In this document: piece by piece, positions 61,015-64,000 of the stretch | Layout of the letters: each line of letters begins with the position of its first letter | Position numbering within the stretch: the stretch's first letter is position 1 | NCBI RefSeq assembly: GCF_001611675.1 | Contig: NZ_CP014766.1 | Span: 1,798,001 to 1,862,000, forward strand | DNA: 64,000 bases | Direction of reading: 5' to 3' | Source of the DNA: Pontibacter akesuensis | GTDB taxonomy: Bacteria; Bacteroidota; Bacteroidia; Cytophagales; Hymenobacteraceae | The notes under the pieces: model-generated | The model's input: only the letters and a program-made list of their open reading frames with translations | Told to the model about the DNA's origin: nothing | Databases searched by the model: none | Position numbers and translations under genes: made by a program

Positions 61015-64000
61015 TTATCGGATTATGGTCACGTCACCGGAAAGCGGCTCATTGGAGGTGCCATCCAGGTAAATGAGGTAATAGTAAGTGGCTACCGGTA
61101 ACTGCTTGCCGTTGAAGGTACCATTCCAGGGAGTAGCATAGCCTTTAGAGCTGAACACCTTGTTGCCCCAGCGGTTGAACACCTCCACGCGCATGTCGGG
61201 GTACTCCTGTACATTTCCGAGTTCCCATACTTCGTTGAAGGAGTCGCCGTTTGGTGTGAAGGCATTCGGAATCTGCAGGGCCGGTATCACGGTGATCGTG
61301 ACTTCGTCCGTATCCACACAGCCTTCCGCCGTGGTAACCGTCACCGTGTAGGTAGTCGTTTCGTTTGGCCGCGCCACCGGGTTGGCAATGTTCGGGTCGC
61401 TTAGGCTTTCGGCAGGCTCCCAGCGATACGTAGCCCCACCTGTGGCCTGCAATGCTGCTGGGCGCCCCTGTATTATTTCCACATCTTCCCCGGCATTGGC
61501 CACAATAGGCACTGCCGTTACCGTGGCTGGCGTGCGCGAGGTACTCGTACATTCCGACGCATTCACCGCCTCCACATAGTAGGTAGTGGTCTGCATCACA
61601 TTATCAATCAAAAACTCCGCACCGATAAATACCGGGTTACCGCCCGTGGACGAAGTATACCACCTGTACTCCAGCCCATCCGGGTTGGCGACGGCCAGTG
61701 TGGCCGTTCCGCCTATACAAGTGACTGCGCTGCGTGTTTCTGCGGTAAGGGTAGGCGCAGCCGGTACAGGCAATACGGCGATGGCTGCCACATTGGAAGT
61801 ATCGGAACAGCCACCGGAGAACACAACCCGCCGGAACCAGGTATCACGGGCCAGGGCTTCCGGGGTATAATTGATGCCGTTGTTGGTGCCCGCAGCTTGA
61901 ACGAAACCTGCATCAGGCCCCACTGTGCTGCTCTCCCACAGGTAAGTATAACCGCCAGCGCCATCTGTTGGAGAACTGCCAGTAATGGCATTCGTCGGCG
62001 CCTGACCGGTACAAACCTCCGTTTGGGTGGCGGTGATGGTGTTGTTGCGCAAGGCCGGTGTCACCAGTATCTGAAGCGCGGCGCTTGTATCGGCCGCACA
62101 GCCCGCCGATCGCACCACACGGCGGAACCAGGTTGTGCGCGCCAGTCTGCCGGCCACAAAGTTCTGGCCGCTGTTCGTTCCGGCTGCCGGATTAAAGCCT
62201 GCCGTGGCACTGGCCGTGCTGCTTAGCCAGAGGTACGTATAAGTGCCACTGCCGCCGGTCGGCTGTGCGCCTGTTATTATGTCGGGAGCTGTGCCCGTAC
62301 AAACTTGGGGTGTTTCTGTGCTGATGGTATTATTTTCCAGCGCCGGATACAGGATGATTTTTACCGGGGCTGAAAAAGCGGTACAGCCTCCTGAGGTTAC
62401 GGACCTGCGGAACCATACTTCTCCCTCGCGCAGCGCCCCTGCCGGTATGGTATAGTTAACATCGTCGTTTGTGCCGGGGGCACTGGCAAAGCCTGTCTCT
62501 GGTCCGGTGGTACTGATCTCCCACATGAAGGTATAAGGCCTTCCGGCTCCACCCGTAGGTTCGGAGCCCACAAGCGGGGCTGGTGTATCGCCGGCACATA
62601 TTTCCTGTGAGGCAGGGCTGATGGTGTTGGCACTGGCTGGCACGGGATCTACGGCGACGATAGCCACCGGATCGCTTATACTTTCCGCACAACTACCCGA
62701 GAACACCAGACGCCTGAACCAAGTGTTTCCCGAAACCGGTGCCGAAGGCGTATAATTCTGCGTGTTGTTTGTTCCAGGCGCTGCCCCGAAACCGGCGGTA
62801 GGGCCCGTGGTGCTAATCTCCCAACGGTAGCGGGGGGGCGCACTTGGGTCACCGCCCGTAGGCGTGCTGCCGGTAAGCACCGGTGGCACATCACCCTTGC
62901 ACAGGTTCCGCACCTGCTCACCTGCTACTTCTATGGTGTTGTTCGAAATGCCCGGCACCACCTCAATCGGAATGGCCGTTAAGGGGCTGATGCATACAAT
63001 ACCGTTAGCCGTATCGATGGCCGCCACATAATAAGTAACGTCAGCGGAAAGCGTTGGCGTGGTAAAAGACGCTCCGGTGGTTATCGGGGCGGCACCCGCC
63101 ACATTTGTGTCGAACCAGGCGAAAATTGGTCCGGGGCCCGTCGGTGTAAGGCGTACAGTATCTCCCACACAGGCCACACCCGGTGCCTGCACAATGGGAG
63201 CGGCCGGCTGCTGCAGAATCACAACTTCCTGCACGGGCGCCGGCTGCCCCTGGTAAATAGAATTTGAGCTACCGCACTCGTTTATGGCCTCCACGGCCAC
63301 CGTGTACCTGCCGGGGGTGGTAAAGTTATACTTGTACTGGAAGGTGTCGGAGGTAAACGTTCGGGTGGCGCTCGTTGGGCCAGTGATGGTTATCTTGACG
63401 GTTATGTTCTCTCCCAGGTTTTTATCGACAAACAGGCCGCCGCCCATACCACCGCCGGGCCCACTGCTGCTATAGTCAATCTCGGTGGGACCGCAGGAGG
63501 TAACACTGGCCGGCACCTGCACCTGTGGCCAGCCCACTACAATGCCTTGCGAAGTAGTATCAGCGCCACAACTATTTTCCACGATCTGCTGAATAGTGTA
63601 AACTCCGGACACGGTAAACTGCAGCTTCGGCTCTTTCGATGTGGAGTCGCCCTCTATAAAAGTCCATCCCTGTTTCGGTTGCACCGACCATCGGTAGGAG
63701 AGCCCTCCGCCTTTGGCACTGTCCGCCAACGTCACATTTACGGGAACACAGGGGGGCATCTGGGTTTCTTCTACCCGCTCTTTCATGGCGATGCCGAAGT
63801 TAGCCTTGGGGTCCTGGTTATATTTGAATATTTGGGTACTGGTTACTTCACAGCCGTTCCTGTTTACCGCGCGGATTCTGATTTCATAGTTTCCGAGGGT
63901 ATCATAAGGCTCGGCTTTGAGCGGAAAAGGACTTGGCGATGCAGGATAAACGGATTCTCCGGCACCGTTACCCCAATCTACATAGTATGTCCTGATATCT
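61015..64000 (-). CDS. T9SS type B cargo with PKD/Ig-like repeats, 5' end beyond window
   Basis: At least 994 residues; the frame is open to the right edge without a stop or a start, so the ATG at 63786 is internal. The edge portion reads YYVDWGNGAGESVYPASPSP, a PKD-type domain, and further PKD domains follow (LSYRWSVQPKQGWTFIEGDS; RYTVAVEAINECGSSN). Four repeats of about 95 residues then carry C.G..P..L.GS.PTGG, Y.W..ST..P..GF..APGTN and TWFRR.V.SG.C. A further Ig-like section (ATGGATYRWEPAESLSDPNI) leads to a type B sorting domain (IPNAFTPNGDSFNEVWELGN, VEVFNRWGNKVFSSKGYATP). Exported and probably surface-attached through T9SS; its PorP/SprF partner is 3 bp downstream. Confidence 0.9.
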   Translation of the reverse strand, partial: DIRTYYVDWGNGAGESVYPASPSPFPLKAEPYDTLGNYEIRIRAVNRNGCEVTSTQIFKYNQDPKANFGIAMKERVEETQMPPCVPVNVTLADSAKGGGLSYRWSVQPKQGWTFIEGDSTSKEPKLQFTVSGVYTIQQIVENSCGADTTSQGIVVGWPQVQVPASVTSCGPTEIDYSSSGPGGGMGGGLFVDKNLGENITVKITITGPTSATRTFTSDTFQYKYNFTTPGRYTVAVEAINECGSSNSIYQGQPAPVQEVVILQQPAAPIVQAPGVACVGDTVRLTPTGPGPIFAWFDTNVAGAAPITTGASFTTPTLSADVTYYVAAIDTANGIVCISPLTAIPIEVVPGISNNTIEVAGEQVRNLCKGDVPPVLTGSTPTGGDPSAPPRYRWEISTTGPTAGFGAAPGTNNTQNYTPSAPVSGNTWFRRLVFSGSCAESISDPVAIVAVDPVPASANTISPASQEICAGDTPAPLVGSEPTGGAGRPYTFMWEISTTGPETGFASAPGTNDDVNYTIPAGALREGEVWFRRSVTSGGCTAFSAPVKIILYPALENNTISTETPQVCTGTAPDIITGAQPTGGSGTYTYLWLSSTASATAGFNPAAGTNSGQNFVAGRLARTTWFRRVVRSAGCAADTSAALQILVTPALRNNTITATQTEVCTGQAPTNAITGSSPTDGAGGYTYLWESSTVGPDAGFVQAAGTNNGINYTPEALARDTWFRRVVFSGGCSDTSNVAAIAVLPVPAAPTLTAETRSAVTCIGGTATLAVANPDGLEYRWYTSSTGGNPVFIGAEFLIDNVMQTTTYYVEAVNASECTSTSRTPATVTAVPIVANAGEDVEIIQGRPAALQATGGATYRWEPAESLSDPNIANPVARPNETTTYTVTVTTAEGCVDTDEVTITVIPALQIPNAFTPNGDSFNEVWELGNVQEYPDMRVEVFNRWGNKVFSSKGYATPWNGTFNGKQLPVATYYYLIYLDGTSNEPLSGDVTIIR

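Noticed and set aside
1..64000. tRNA genes, CRISPR arrays, riboswitches and intact insertion sequences
   Set aside because: I looked for T-arm patterns, evenly spaced direct repeats and transposase motifs and saw none; the dispersed repeats found carry no ORF.

Overview
The window looks like chromosome of a Bacteroidota member in the Cytophagales, most likely a Pontibacter-like Hymenobacteraceae. Grounds: moderately high G+C coding DNA; type IX secretion (T9SS) cargo with C-terminal sorting domains and PorP/SprF partners; TAnnTTTG-type promoter boxes; no Shine-Dalgarno-like leaders; many TTG/GTG starts. The genus is inference. I saw no tRNA, rRNA, CRISPR array or intact insertion sequence.

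Layout. 1-9.2 kb: TPM-domain secreted protein, a hybrid histidine kinase convergent with an NtrC-type sigma-54 activator, two small PepSY-like secreted paralogues, and polA. 9.3-12 kb: FadL-type porin plus SGNH lipoprotein (minus-strand operon). 12.2-17.4 kb: thioredoxin-reductase-like flavoprotein, cyanophycinase-like peptidase, sterol-desaturase-family enzyme, three tandem 53-54 aa membrane peptides behind a sigma-54 promoter, a small barrel protein and ArfB. 17.8-23.7 kb: GH13 enzyme, site-2 protease with CBS domains, and a BlaI/BlaR1-like pair with dyad operators. 24-37 kb: T9SS-sorted matrixin-like protease, dGTPase, membrane glycosyltransferase-like protein, an active/inactive M16 pair, an erythromycin-esterase-family gene with an apparent N-terminal frameshift, DUF72 and RlpA. 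37.4-51.2 kb: TldD/TldE followed by a Bat-like group (DUF4159, MoxR, DUF58, BatA-like, large membrane proteins), broken up by interspersed repeats. 51.6-64 kb: two T9SS type B modules, each a large Ig/PKD-repeat protein followed by a PorP/SprF protein; one also has an OmpA/PorE-like protein. The last large gene runs off the right edge.

The most unusual signals are: (1) a compact unit of three tiny related membrane peptides with a -24/-12 promoter, two enhancer-like palindromes 22 bp apart and a terminator; (2) strong over-representation of the heptamer AAGTATA/TATACTT in genes and spacers, in all reading frames, recalling an uptake or chromosome-organising word; (3) a composite repeat of about 350 bp, present three times, whose variable centre keeps its base pairing while its sequence changes, suggesting a structured RNA or hairpin DNA element.
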